Source: Panulirus ornatus (Eukaryota; Arthropoda; Malacostraca; Decapoda; Palinuridae). From it: a DNA stretch of 64,000 nucleotides. The DNA is taken from contig NC_092225.1 in the NCBI RefSeq assembly GCF_036320965.1, positions 74,471,935 through 74,535,934 on the forward strand, read 5' to 3'. Shown piece after piece: positions 18,597-29,448 of this stretch (positions are counted from its first letter, which is position 1; every line of letters starts with the position of its first letter). A program made the translations under genes and the position numbers. Below the pieces are notes generated by a model. The model was not told where the DNA came from. It did no database searches and saw nothing but the letters and a program-made list of their open reading frames with translations.

Positions 18597-20290
18597 AGAT
18601 CCCTCTGAATCATTTTGCAGTCCTGCCTGTTTACACCTCTACTTCCTTCCTAGTTTAGTATCATCAGTAAATCTGGAGATTTTAGATACAAAACCAAGTT
18701 GTACTTCATTAATGTAAATTATGAAAAGAGTGGGACAGAGGACCAACCCTTATGGCACACCACTCATTATGTTTAGCCAATCTGAAGCTTTTCTCTTCAA
18801 TACTACATGCTGTTTTCTTTTGGTAAAGCAGTCTGTGATCCTTGTACAGAGTTTTTCACCAATTCTGTGTGCTTTGAGTTTACATGAAAGTCTCTTGTGA
18901 GGCACTTTATCAAAAGCCTTTTGGAAATCTAAATATACTACATCATACGGTACTTTTTCGTTCCAGTTCTGATAAATTTCGTTCTAATTCTAATAAATAA
19001 CATTAAAAAATTCCAGCAAATTTTTCAGGCTGGATCTTCTATTGTGGAAGCCATGTTGGTTGTCTGATGTAATTTTGTGATCTAGAAACACGAGTTTAAA
19101 ATGTACTATTTTTTCCATCATTTTACCTAACACTGACGTAAGGCTAATTGGGTGGTACTTCAAGGCATACTTTTTGTCTCCTTTTTTTGATATATAGGAG
19201 TAAAATTTGCTAGTTTCCAGTCAAATGGTACCTGACCATCCAATAGAGATTTGTTAAACATTTTTGATGTGGGGTATATGAGCTGTTTCCTGACCTTTAA
19301 AAATCTTGGAGCTAAGTTACCTGGGCCATTGGATTTGTTAGGATTTAATTGGTCCAGGTATTTAAGTACTTTAGAGCTCTTTTTTTTTCTAACCTTCAAC
19401 TTTTCTTCATCAGATTCTTGAAACATTTTCATTGGTTGTGGTATTCGAGATGTTTCAATTTAGTATGGCAGCCATTTCCTTGTTGTCAGTAACTAGTGCA
19501 TCATGTTAATTTTGTAATGGTCCAATATCTTCTTTTACTGTCTTCCTTTGTCTTCTATATTTGAAGAATTTCTTAGGATTATCCTTAACTTTCAAGGAAA
19601 TTCTTTTTTCTTATGGTTACTCTCTCACTTGACCTACACTCTCTTTGGATTTTGATTAATTCCTGGCAATTTTTCATCACTTCCCTTTGACTTGAATTTC
19701 TTATATGTTTTCTTCTTTTGGCAAATTACTCCTTCTGTTCTCCCATTCGTCCATGATGGTTTTGAAATATTGCAAGTTCTTTGTATTTGTTGATAATGTT
19801 TATTTTCGATCTCAAGTAGTATCTTTTTAGAATTATTCCACGTTTCCTCTACTGTGTGAATTTCAAGAAGTTTTGTCCTACAGATTCTGTGAATTTCATG
19901 TCTAATGTTTTCATAATTTGCTTGCCTGTAATCTGGTATCAAGAGTTTGGTGTCATTTATCTCTAACCTAATCAAACTGTGATCGCTGTTTGACAAACTC
20001 TTGCCAACTTTGCAAGAGTTGATTAAGTTTGTCACAGGTGAGGACAAGAACAAGAATGTTTTCACTTCTGGTTGTCTTTTTCAATTAACTGTTCTAGAAA
20101 AGAGTCTTCAATCAGTTCCATTAGTCTTATTCCCTCTGGGTCACCTGTTAACGTGTTCCACTTTATGTTTGGACTGTTGAAGTCTCCTACCGTTATAACC
20201 TCTTTACTGTTTATTATAGTTTTGATTTCATTGTATAGAATCATATCATCATCTTCTTTTTGCTTTGGTCTGTAAATAACACTGAAACAT
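18597..20290 (-). mobile_element. CR1-type LINE, inserted in RTE-B copy 1
   Basis: Minus strand. EN part: FSVIYRPKQKEDDD, EVITVGDFNSPNIKWNTL, SNSDHSLIRLEI. RT part: SKVLKYLDQLNPNKSNGPG, YHPISLTSVLGKMMEK, VVYLDFQKAFDKVPHKRL (motif A intact), MSGVP-stop-GLVLCPTLF (motif B broken), SRFTDDTKLG (motif C as FTDD). It is broken into at least three frames (20328-20062, 20065-19634, 19432-19160), and the 3' third of the element is absent. It is opposite in orientation to the RTE-B pieces on either side. Confidence 0.8.
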
Positions 20291-21433
20291 AGTATACTAT
20301 GCTTGCTGAGAGTAAAGGGGAGTTGCATAAGGTTGTACTGTAGTGTGTTTTATGATGTGTGTAAGTGTAGGTGATTGAAGGTATTTGCCAGTAAAGTAAA
20401 TAATGGTGTCTGAAAGGAAACAGAGTGAAAGTAGAGATTTTACAAAGCCTATAGAGTGAAAGAAGAAAATGTACTAAACTTTGTTTATAGGTTTGGGGAG
20501 AGAAAGACTGGAAGAGGTGACAGAGTGCAAGTATTTGGGAACTATCTGAGTGTAAGTTTGGTGATATGGAGGGAGAGATATGAGAGAGAGCAGTATAGCG
20601 TAATGTAGGGTAGAGGTGTAAGAATGGAAGTGAAGAAAGATTAAGGGACAGCATAGTCCTTCTGACAATGACCTTTGCAGTTGAAACATGGACATGGAAT
20701 GAGTCACTGAGGTCAAGAATCCAGGCTGTGGAAATGAGCTATGTAAGAGGAGCATGTCGTATGACTAAAGAGAATGAAAAAATAGTAAGGGGTGTCTGAG
20801 AGAATTGGTATGACGGGGAATACAAATTAGTGTTGGAGTAGGTGAGGTGTAATACTTTGAGCTAGTTTGTGCATCTGGAAAGAATGCAAGTTAGGGAGTT
20901 TAAGAGGACAGTGTACGATATTATCATGAAAGTGGTCAGTGTGAGAGGAAGACTACCTGTGACATGGGGAAATAGAATGGAAGAGTACTGGAGGGAGAGA
21001 AACGGTTGAAGACTGTATGGTGCGGTATATGTGAGGGAGGGATATATGGACAGGGATAAGCAGAGACTCTTTCAACACGGCCACCCCACTGATGGGAGTT
21101 CCCAGAGGGAATGGGCTTCAGAAATATAAATGGTCAACATGCTGTCAATGGACTTAAACAGGGCATGTAAAACGTCTGGGATAAATCTTGGGAAGGTCTG
21201 CGGAATGGATGTGGATGTGGATAGCGAGCTGTGAATTTGGTGCATTACACATGACAGCTAGAAACCGAGTGTGAATGAATGTGGACTTTTTTGTTTGTTT
21301 TCCTGGCATTACCTTGCTGACGCAGGGGGTAGCAATGCTGTTTCCTGTGGGTCGGGGTGGCGCCAGGAATGGATAAAGACAAGCAAGTATGAATATGTAA
21401 CATGTGTATATATATATGTATATGTCTGTGTAT
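20290..21433 (+). mobile_element. RTE-B copy 1, 3' segment and 3' UTR
   Basis: Plus strand, multi-frame: MLAESKGELHKVV (after motif C), KAYRVKEENVLN, LMTFAVETWTWNES-like, AVEMSYVRGACRMTK, GRLPVTWGNRMEEYWRE and a last QRLFQHGHPTDGSSQREW-like end. It is followed by a 3' UTR (about 21125-21433) that resembles the RTE-A long 3' UTR (CATGCTGTCAATGG, GGGCATGTAAAACG, CATGACAGCTAGAAACCGAG). A SINE sits in this UTR. Several frameshifts make it non-functional. Confidence 0.7.
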
Positions 21434-21671
21434 TATCCCTGGGGATAGAGGAGAAAGAATACTTCCCACGTATTCCCTGCGTGTTGTAGAAGGCAACTAA
21501 AAGGGAAAGGAGTGGGGGGCTGGAAATCCTCCCCTCTCGTTTTTTTTTAATTTTCCAAAAGAAGGAACAGAGAAGGGGGCCAGGTGAGGATATTCCCTCA
21601 AAGGCCCAGTCCTCTGTTCTTAACGCTACCTCGCTATCGTTGGAAATGGCAAATAGTATGAAAAATAAAAA
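21434..21671 (+). mobile_element. SINE copy 4, full length with 12-bp target duplication
   Basis: Runs from TATCCCTGGGGATAGAGGAG to GGCAAATAGTATGAAAAATA. It is flanked on both sides by ATGTCTGTGTAT (21422-21433 and 21672-21683), a perfect 12-bp target-site duplication. This fixes both ends of the SINE at about 238 bp and shows it moved as a unit by target-primed reverse transcription into the 3' UTR of RTE-B copy 1. Confidence 0.93.
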
Positions 21672-21683
21672 ATGTCTGTGTAT

Positions 21684-21815
21684 GTGTATGTATATGTTGA
21701 TATGTATATGTACGTGTATGTGTGTCTGTGAGTGGGTGGCTCTTTCTTCGTCTGTTTCCTGGTGCTACCTTGCTGGAAACAACAATAAAGTATAATGAAT
21801 AAATAAATAGATAGT
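21684..21815 (+). mobile_element. RTE-B copy 1, 3' tail after the SINE
   Basis: GTGTATGTATATG, GTGGGTGGCTCTTTCTTCG, TCTGTTTCCTGGTGCTACC, then CAATAAAGTATAATGAATAA. It is the tail of the element resumed after the SINE. The hairpin's 3' arm is reduced. Confidence 0.7.
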
Positions 21816-22845
21816 TAAAAGGCCAAGAAGCTTGTTCAGGTAAAAATAAAAGCAAGTCTACCAAGGAAAAGTTGGTTAAGGGGATGGGAAAACAAAAAGG
21901 ATCATTCTGGTTAAAATTTTCTTGTTTCACCTTTTAGTCACATGTATGTCACAAGTTAATTAAAAATGTGACAGAATAAGCTTAAATGAAAGTTGCAACA
22001 TACAAATTAAGATAAACATATAAACAAGTAAGGGAAAGTAAAGATAAAGATACAAATTAAGATAAACATATTAACAAGTACGGGAAATAAAGATAAAGAT
22101 ATTAACAAGTAAGGGAAAGTAGTACTTAAGATTTCATAATGATGATCAGCTAAACAGAGAAAATTATGTGAATATGGATAAGCCATGTAACTTATAAAAA
22201 ACTGAAGATGCATGAGTATCATTTCAACATATAAACTTGATTAATAAAGAATAATAGTAAAGGACTGATCAACATAAGCAGAAGCAGTGAATACACCAGC
22301 AACACTGTCATCCTAATCTGTATAAAAACTGGTGAAGCTCTCATGACCAAAATTATAGTGACAGGCAAGGTCATTAATATAACTTAACTCTTTGGATACC
22401 AGGTTCCTAAAAATGTCATTTTGCTTTGAAAAAATTGAAACAATTCAAATGGCCTTTTTCATTACTTTTTCTGTGGAATGTAACTAGAGTTTCCATATAT
22501 GGCACAGAAACTGGTTGAAACAGCTTTTTGGTGAAAAATATGGTTTTTATAAAAATCCATGGAAAATATGCATATTCTGCAGTATATTATATAGAAACTT
22601 ACCCACTTAACTCCATTAAGACCAAATATATTTGGAAGCATAGCCCATACATTGTCAGTATTAGCAGTCTTCATGATATTCCCTTATATACATATTTTGT
22701 ACTTTTTCATCATTGGCAGGCAGGAAAACTGATATAACCATGTTGGTGAAATTTGGCCTGATGTTAGGTATACAGTGCTAATGTGAAAAGTACAGCAATG
22801 CTATACATACATATGAAATATGTATTTATTTATATATATATATAT
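21816..22845. other. Multiplexin intron, nothing recognised except a tandem repeat
   Basis: AT-rich. It contains the tandem repeat at 22000-22122 and an unconvincing exon-like frame at 22680-22603. Confidence 0.4.
22000..22122. repeat. ~50-bp tandem repeat, about 2.4 units
   Basis: Units of the form ACAAATTAAGATAAACATAT, then AACAAGTA(A/C)GGGAAA and AAGATAAAGAT, repeat with slight length changes. Confidence 0.75.
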
Positions 22846-22988
22846 TTTATTATACTTTGTCGCAGTCACCTACATTAGCGAGGTAGCACAAGGAAACTGA
22901 CGAAAGAATAGATCAACCCACCCACATACACATGTATATACATACAATTCCACAAACGCATATATACATACCTATACATTTCAAAGTA
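22846..22988 (-). mobile_element. RTE-A tail fragment (minus)
   Basis: TATACTTTGTCGCAGTCACC, then TAGCGAGGTAGCACAAGG and CATACACATGTATATACAT. It is the last ~140 bp of a long-UTR-type 3' end, truncated where the next copy's tail begins. Confidence 0.8.
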
Positions 22989-23007
22989 TAGTTATTATTT
23001 TTTTTTT

Positions 23008-25255
23008 ATCATACTTTGTCGCTGTCTCCTGCGTTAGCGAGGTAGCGCAAGGAAGCAGATGAAAGAATGGCCCAACCCACCCACATACACATGTATATAC
23101 ATACACGTCCAGACACGCACATATACATACCTATACATCTCAACGTATACATATATATACACACACAGACATATACATATATACACACGTACATAATTCA
23201 TACTGTCTGCCCTTATTCATTCCCATCACCACCCCGCCACACATGAGATGACAACCCCCTTCCCCCGCATGTGTGTGAGGTAGCGTGAAGAAAAAACAAA
23301 AGCCACATTCGTTCACACTCAGTCTTTAGCTGTCATGTATAATGCACTGAAACCACAGCTCCCTATCCACAGCCAGGCCGCAGAAAACTTTCCATGGTTT
23401 TCCCAGATGCTTCACATGCCTTGATTCAATCCATTGACAGCACATCGAGCCCGGTATACCACATCATTCCAGTTCACTCTATTCCTTGCACGCCTTTCAC
23501 CCTCCTGAATGTTCAGGCCCTGATTGCACAAAATCTTTATCACTCCATCCTTCCACCTCCAATTTGGTCTTCCACTTCTCCTCGTTCCCTCCATCTCTGA
23601 CAAATATATCCTCTGTCAATCTTTCCTCACTCATTCTCTCCATGTGACCAAACCATTTCAAAACACCCTCTTCTGCTCTCTCAACCACACTTTTTATATT
23701 ACCACACATCTCTCTTACCCTTTCATTACTTACTTGATCAAACCACCTCACACCACATATTGTCCTTAAACATCTCATTTCCAATACATCCACCCTCCTC
23801 CACACAACCCTATCTATAGCCCATGCCTCGCAACCATATAACATTGTTGGAACCACTATTGGTTCAAACATACTCATTTTTGCTTTCCGAGATAATGTTC
23901 TGGCTTTCCACACATTTTTCAATGCTCCCAGATCTTTCGCCCCCTCCCCCACATTGTGATTCACTTCCGCGTCCATGGTTCCATCCGCTGCCAAATCCAC
24001 TCCCAGATATCTAAAACACTTCACTTCCTCCAGTTTTTCTCCATTCACACCTACCTCCCAGCTGACTTGTCCCTTAACCCTACTGTACCTAATAACCTTG
24101 CTCTTATTCACATTTACTCTCAGCTTTCTTCTTTCACACACTTCACCAAACTCAGTCACCAGCTTCTGCAGTTTCTCATCCGAATCAGCCACTAGTGCTT
24201 TATCATCAGTGAACAACTGACTCACTTTCCAAGCCCTCTCATCAACAACAGACTGCATACTTGCACCTCTCTCCAAAACTCTTGCATTCACCTCCCTAAC
24301 AACCCCATCCATAAACAAATTAAACAATCATGGAGACGTCACGCACCCCTGCCGCAAACCAACATTCACTGAGAACCAATCGCTTTCCTCTCTTCCTACT
24401 CATACACATGCCTTACATCCTCGATAAAAACTTTTCACTGCTTTCAGCAACTTGCCTCCCACACCACATACTCTTAATACCTTCCACAGAGCATCTCCAT
24501 CAACTCTATCATATGCCTTCTCCAGATCCATAAATGCTACATACATACATTTGATTTTCGAAGTATTTCTCACATACATTCTTCAAAGCAAACACCTGAT
24601 CCACACATCCTCTACCACTTCTGAAACCACACTGCTCTTCCCCAATCTTATGTTCTGTACATGCCTTCACCCTCTCAATCAATACCCTCCCATATAATTT
24701 CCCAGCAATACTCAACAAACTTATACCTCTGTAATTTGAACACTCACCTTTATCCCCTTTGCCTTTGTACAATGGCACTATGCATGCATTCCACCAATCC
24801 TCAGGCACTTCACCATGAGCCATACATACATTGAATATCCACGCCACCCAGTCAACAACACAGTCACCCACATTTTTGATGTATTCCAGTGCAATACCAT
24901 CCAAACCCGCCGCCTTTCTGGCTTTCATCTTCCGCAAAGCTTTCACTACCTCTTCTCTGTTTACCAAATCATTCTCCCTGACCCTCTCACTTCGCACACC
25001 ACCTCGTCCAAAACACCCTGTATCTGCCACTCTATCATCTAACACATTCAACAAACCTTCAAAATACTAACTCAATCTCATTCTCACATCACCACTACTA
25101 GTTATTACCTCCCCATTAGCCCCCCTCACTGATGTTTCCATTTGTTCTCTTGTCTTACGCACTTTATTTATCTCCTTCCAAAACATCTTTTTATTCTCCC
25201 TAAAATTTAATGATACTCTCTCACCCCAAGTCTTATTTGCCCTCTTTTTCACAAA
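23008..25255 (-). mobile_element. RTE-A copy 8: long-UTR type, 5'-truncated and broken
   Basis: The 3' end is at 23008 with long 3' UTR (to ~23410), ORF end RCAVNGLNQGM, and frames 24327-23497 (276 codons) and 25054-24509. Motif C is QLFTDDKALVAD. A stop splits the frame just before motif B (MFNLFMDG start at 24327). The 5' end at 25255 lies in the EN-RT linker (KKRANKTWGERVSLNFREN). It is in the intron downstream of exon 27473-27667 and opposite in strand to copy 9 on the other side of that exon. Confidence 0.88.
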
Positions 25256-25904
25256 ACATATTTTATTAGCAGTGCTCCAATATTCCAAGGAACTTTTTCT
25301 CTAAGGGGTGGCCATAACAGAAAAACCAGCATCATATTTTACAGCATCAATATTCTAGCATCGTACTGTGCTATATATAAAGAAAACATATTCATTTGAA
25401 AACAAAACATGTTACATGAACATAATATAAAGATGAAAAATAAGATCAATATCGGTACACATCAATATGGCAGCATTGGTAATGCGGGTGTCTGGCACCA
25501 GTGTTCAAGTTCTTTCTCATGTTTGTAGCTGGCAGTACATTCAGAGTGGCATTCATTTCAAATTCAAGAGGTGTTATTGAACACCACATTAATGGAAATA
25601 TGTTATCACAGGCATGGAGAAGTCAAACACTAAGTTTGATATAATTAATTCAACTTCAGTTGAAGAGTGCATCCATAGGGTTAATATAAATAATCAGATT
25701 ATCCCACTAATCATATTAAAACCCAAATCATGGCATACTACTCTTCCTAATAACAAAAAAGTCTCACTGACCTTGGCACAGTATTAACCCTTTAAAAATG
25801 CCATTTTCCTAAAACACTGCCATGTTTCTGGCTGAGTTCTTAACAAATATAGAATTTACAGTGTTTACACTGTTTTATGAAAATGCTTTATTTTTACTGT
25901 ACTT
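25256..25904. other. Multiplexin intron, nothing firm
   Basis: Unique-looking sequence. A weak tRNA-like stretch at 25466-25515 (see rejected items) could be the head of a decayed SINE. Confidence 0.35.
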
Positions 25905-26260
25905 GTTCACCATTTCCCATGATAGTTAGGTGGCATCAGGAACAAACATATGGCCTCATTCACACACTTGTTTAGCTGTCATGTATAATGCATCAAAACC
26001 TGAGCTCTCTTCCCACAGCCAGGCCCCATAGACCTTTCCATGATTTTCCCCAACCACTTCGTATGCCTTGGTTCAACCCAGTGACAACATATCATCCCTT
26101 GTAAACCACATTGCTACAATTTGCTCCATCCTTTGCAGACCTCATTATCCTGCAAGTTCAGATCCTAAATCTTCGTAGCTTCTTTCATTCCAACATTCCA
26201 CCTCGTCTCTGGTCTCTCTCTACTCCATGTTTCCTGTACTTCTGACATTTTTATACCAAA
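25905..26260 (-). mobile_element. Old RTE-related 3' end (RTE-C)
   Basis: The minus-strand equivalent of the RTE-A ORF end and 3' UTR is much diverged. On the plus strand: GTTCACCATTTCCCATGATAG, GGTGGCATCAGGAACAAAC, TGTCATGTATAATGCATCAA, AGGCCCCATAGACCTTTCCA and TGCCTTGGTTCAACCCAGTG. Similar layout to the copy at 59416-59925. No open frame. Confidence 0.6.
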
Positions 26261-27472
26261 TATTCATAATCAATCGTGATTTCTTTCATTTTTTTTGGAT
26301 TTGATACTTTTCACCATTCAATATTGTTTTCAGGGAATTTTTGTATCATTTATAGATGGTCTTGTCATAAGAGAAAAGTAATAAAAGAATCAAAATGACA
26401 ATTTCCATTTTTTGATGGAGTAACAACATCATTGGGGACTGCTGTGACATCAAAAACAAACAGCCAAAGAGTTAAGTAACATTTATTACGATGAATGTTA
26501 CTTCACTGATTTTCATGTGAACTAACGAAACAACACTCACCAATGGGCAACAAAATGATTGTATTCAATGTAGTACTGACAGGACAGGTTAGGAATTACA
26601 TCCAAAGGGGTGGCCCCCCTACTCCCCTGAACTATACAGAATAAACTTTCTCAATGATGATGATGATACTTGTATTTTAGCAATTTTTCTAACCCTTTTA
26701 GTCCCTCATAAGGAAAAATAAATAATTTGTACTTGGGGTCAATGAAACAGCCATATCAGTTTCACTACCTTCCAAAAACAATGACATTGGTTTATATTAT
26801 GAAAATTTATTTTCAAAGGCTTACCGATTTGATTCAACAAACCAAACTCCCTCGGTCACCGTTATTAGCTTTTTATGTTAATAATTATCATAAAGTAATT
26901 ATTTCTAAAAAATGGTCTACAATCACATTATAACTTCCTTCTGTACAACAACTGCAATGTATTCAGTTTTATGAGAATTTGACAAATAGCAATGCTTTAA
27001 TTCATCATCCAAATAATTCTTGTTTTGAGCAAGTTCATAATTCTTTCCCCCTCCACTTGACCAAATCCTGAATATGAGCATAAGCATGAGACAGAGTAAC
27101 TTGATATGAACAATAGAATAGCTCTACTTATTTTTGCATCACCAAAAAATTTCTGAAGTGAACAACGCAGTAGTCATATCACTCACTCACCAACATGATT
27201 AGATACCATATGATTAACAACAGAATGGCCAAATTGACTTTCATATTAAAACTAGATACTGCACCTAAATCTGAAGAACTACTGACTTGTTTTCTTGTCA
27301 ACATGGCTATCCTAATATGAGCAATAGAATGATAATACTAAAATTCATACCAACAAGACTAGCTTCATTAAGGAATGGTTACCAAAACAAAACAACAGAA
27401 ATAACTGTCATTCATTACTTACCATTATATGCTGAAATTCCTATGGGTACATTGCTAACAAATCCCACTGAC
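26261..27472. other. Multiplexin intron, nothing recognised
   Basis: AT-rich unique-looking sequence up to the donor of exon 27667-27473. Confidence 0.4.
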
Positions 27473-27667
27473 CTTAATATTAACAACAGGAAGATCTCTG
27501 TCAGTGTATCTGACAATGGAGTCAAGGTTTTGCACCCTGGAAGTGAGGAAGGCCCTAAATGTGCCCCTGAGACCTGCTCTTCGTGCCTGTCTGTAACAGG
27601 CATAGTCAGCACCCCTCACACCGTGCATATCTCCAGTGTAGGGTTGATTAAGGGCTGCCATTCGAAG
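27473..27667 (-). CDS. Mp: Multiplexin exon: endostatin N-terminal half
   Basis: The exon is 195 bp (65 codons, phase 0 to 0), with acceptor TTTCCATAG and donor AAG|GTCAGT. The product contains [20 protein letters not shown], then [28 protein letters not shown] and LPVVNIK. These are the hallmark strings of endostatin, including the GADxxCxxQAR segment with the first conserved cysteine and the GTFRAFLxSR helix. The N-terminal histidines that bind zinc in vertebrate endostatin are not encoded in this exon, so the zinc site may be absent or differ. It is the only host exon in the roughly 4 kb between RTE copies at 23.0-25.3 kb (-) and 29.4-30.8 kb (+). Confidence 0.93.
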
Positions 27668-28039
27668 CTATGGAAACAAAAGAGGGTAATTAGAGAGCAA
27701 CTCTTCATGTGAAGTGTCAGTATTGCTTAGTGTGAGATGTTAATTAGACATATGTAAGGTCTCTTTTTGTCTTTTTTCTTTTTTTATATATGTGAATATG
27801 GATGTCTTATTTTGTTTATTTCCCCATTTGTACTGTACAAGAAATTTTCTTAACTACTGTAAAATTTCTCAAGCTCTTGTATACTGACAATATTAACTAT
27901 TTAATCTCTTCCCCTATTCCATTCAGCCATGACCTTCATACAATAAAGACACTTCTATACATCTTTTGTAACATGTTTCTTACAAAGTTTTTTGTTATGG
28001 CTTCTGACTGTTCTGTTTTCATATCTCTCAAAGTGCAGT

Positions 28040-28240
28040 TTATTAGCTAGGATGATGAAACTGGTTTAGAAACTGGAAGGCAGTGATGAAGTCTCCCCTT
28101 ATTCTAATTCTTTCTATGGTAGGAAAGTTTATGGATTCTAACCTCTCACTGTAACTCAGCTTCCTTATCTCAGAAAAATCTTTATGACTCTCCTTTAGAC
28201 CTTCTCTAAAAATGTGGTAACCAAACTTTAGAAGCATATT
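28040..28240 (-). mobile_element. CR1-type LINE C-terminal fragment
   Basis: Minus-strand frame contains FSEIRKLSYSERLESINFPT and IERIRIRGDFITAFQ, matching the conserved (L)xYxERLxxLxLxTLExRRxRGDxIxxF motif after the RT in CR1-like LINEs. It is a small, old relic. The region 27668-28039 to its left holds only intron sequence and the splice acceptor of exon 27667. Confidence 0.65.
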
Positions 28241-28299
28241 CCTAATATGAGTATTATAAACATTGTAAATAGCTTTCTGAACATTTCCTTATCCATGTA

Positions 28300-28965
28300 C
28301 AGTAAAACCTCAGTTATCTGTAATTCAAGACAACAAAATGTTCAAACCAACATATATTTTTCAGTTTCACAGTTTCACTTGGCAACCTTCAAACATCAAA
28401 AGAAGAATGAATAACGATATGAAAAATATTTCAAACTGTGTGTGCACTGTACTGTAGTGATTAGTGTACTCACTTTCCGGTGTTCTGTGGTGCTAGTGAC
28501 TGTTTACTGTCTTCCATGTGCTTTCTGGCATGGTACTGTGTGCTGCTTACTGTCTCCCATGTGCTTTCTGGCATGGTACTGTGTGTTGCTCACTGTCTCC
28601 CCTGTGCTTTCTGGCATGGTACTGTGTGTTGGTCTGGCACATTTGTGTATTTTCTGTAACCTTCATTACTATTGTGGACAACGGCCCCAATCAAGAATCA
28701 TCAGTAGTAGCCTGAGTTTCTTGGAGCAGTCTGCATCTTGCATGAAGCACAAGAGGAATGTTCTAAGCCTCGAAAAGAAGGCAGAGTTATAAAAGAAGAT
28801 GAATGATGGCAAGTTCAAGATGGCACGAGTAACTTCATCATCAGCATGATGACTCTTTACGACATCATTAAGCAGCAAAAGAAGATTAAAGTATTTAGTA
28901 ATGATTATTTGCTTACATACATTAGTATTTCCATTATATAAAACACTTACATATAGGTGAAATAT
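28300..28965 (+). mobile_element. Tigger-type DNA transposon, 5' part
   Basis: Starts with the terminal-repeat-like CAGTAAAACCTCAGTTATCT, as does the fragment at 63745. Around 28745-28900 it reads HKRNVLSLEKKAEL-stop-KKMNDGKFKMARV and, after a frame change, YDIIKQQKKIK. This is the N-terminal CENP-B-like helix-turn-helix of Tigger transposases. No DDE domain follows, and it is non-functional. It carries a 43-bp triplication in the 5' non-coding part. Confidence 0.65.
28506..28634 (+). repeat. 43-bp tandem repeat, three units
   Basis: ACTGTCTTCCATGTGCTTTC at 28506 recurs at 28549 and 28592, each followed by TGGCATGGTACTGTGTG. The Tigger copy at 63745 has only one such unit, so the array expanded locally. 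Confidence 0.88.
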
Positions 28966-29440
28966 TTTAAAATGCGTGTGTGGTAGAAAGCACACCAAAA
29001 CATCTTTGAGGGTTGGTGGATGGAGTAACTGTGGGTCCTGAGTAGTGCCCCAAGTTCCTGCCAGCGGGTCAGTCTCACAGTTGCCACTGTTGTGTGCAGA
29101 TCTGTGCTTTTCGTGCAATCTGAGTGTACCTGCTAATGTGATTTTCCTACAACCTGCTGTGTTTTGTTTGTAAATATGGCATCCAAACTCCCAGTAGCAT
29201 CTTTTCCTATCCCAGAACCACCAGTTAAACAGAAGAGAACCTCTCTCACCTTAGGAATGAAGCCAGAAATCTTATGACCCTCTGATGCTGGTGAGGGAGT
29301 GACATCATGGTAGAGAGTGTGGTTGAACTTCAATAAGGGTTGGTGGGAGGAGTAAGCATGGATCGTATGTAGAGTGTGGAACTGTGCTACTTGTGTGATT
29401 GGGTATGCTGCCAATGTGATTTTACTGCATCCCAGGAAAA
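28966..29440 (+). mobile_element. Second Tigger-type fragment
   Basis: From ATG at 29176 the frame reads MASKLPVASFPIPEPPVKQK, RTSLTLGMKPEIL-stop, then in frame PSDAGEGVTS. This matches the start of another Tigger transposase family (KRxxLTLxMKxEILxxxDxGEGxTS). It is a different subfamily from 28300-28965, and only the N-terminus remains. RTE-A copy 9 is inserted at its right edge after an A12 run. Confidence 0.55.
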
Positions 29441-29448
29441 AAAAAAAA

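Noticed and set aside
22603..22685. Minus-strand MKTANTDNVWAMLPNIFGLN frame ending at a GTAAGT donor
   Set aside because: No convincing acceptor, no recognised family, phase unknown. It may be chance in AT-rich intron.
25466..25515. tRNA-like stretch (GGCAGCATTGGTAATGC ... GTGTTCAAGTTC) resembling A and B boxes
   Set aside because: It cannot fold into a complete cloverleaf and lacks a clear acceptor stem. At most the head of a decayed tRNA-derived SINE.
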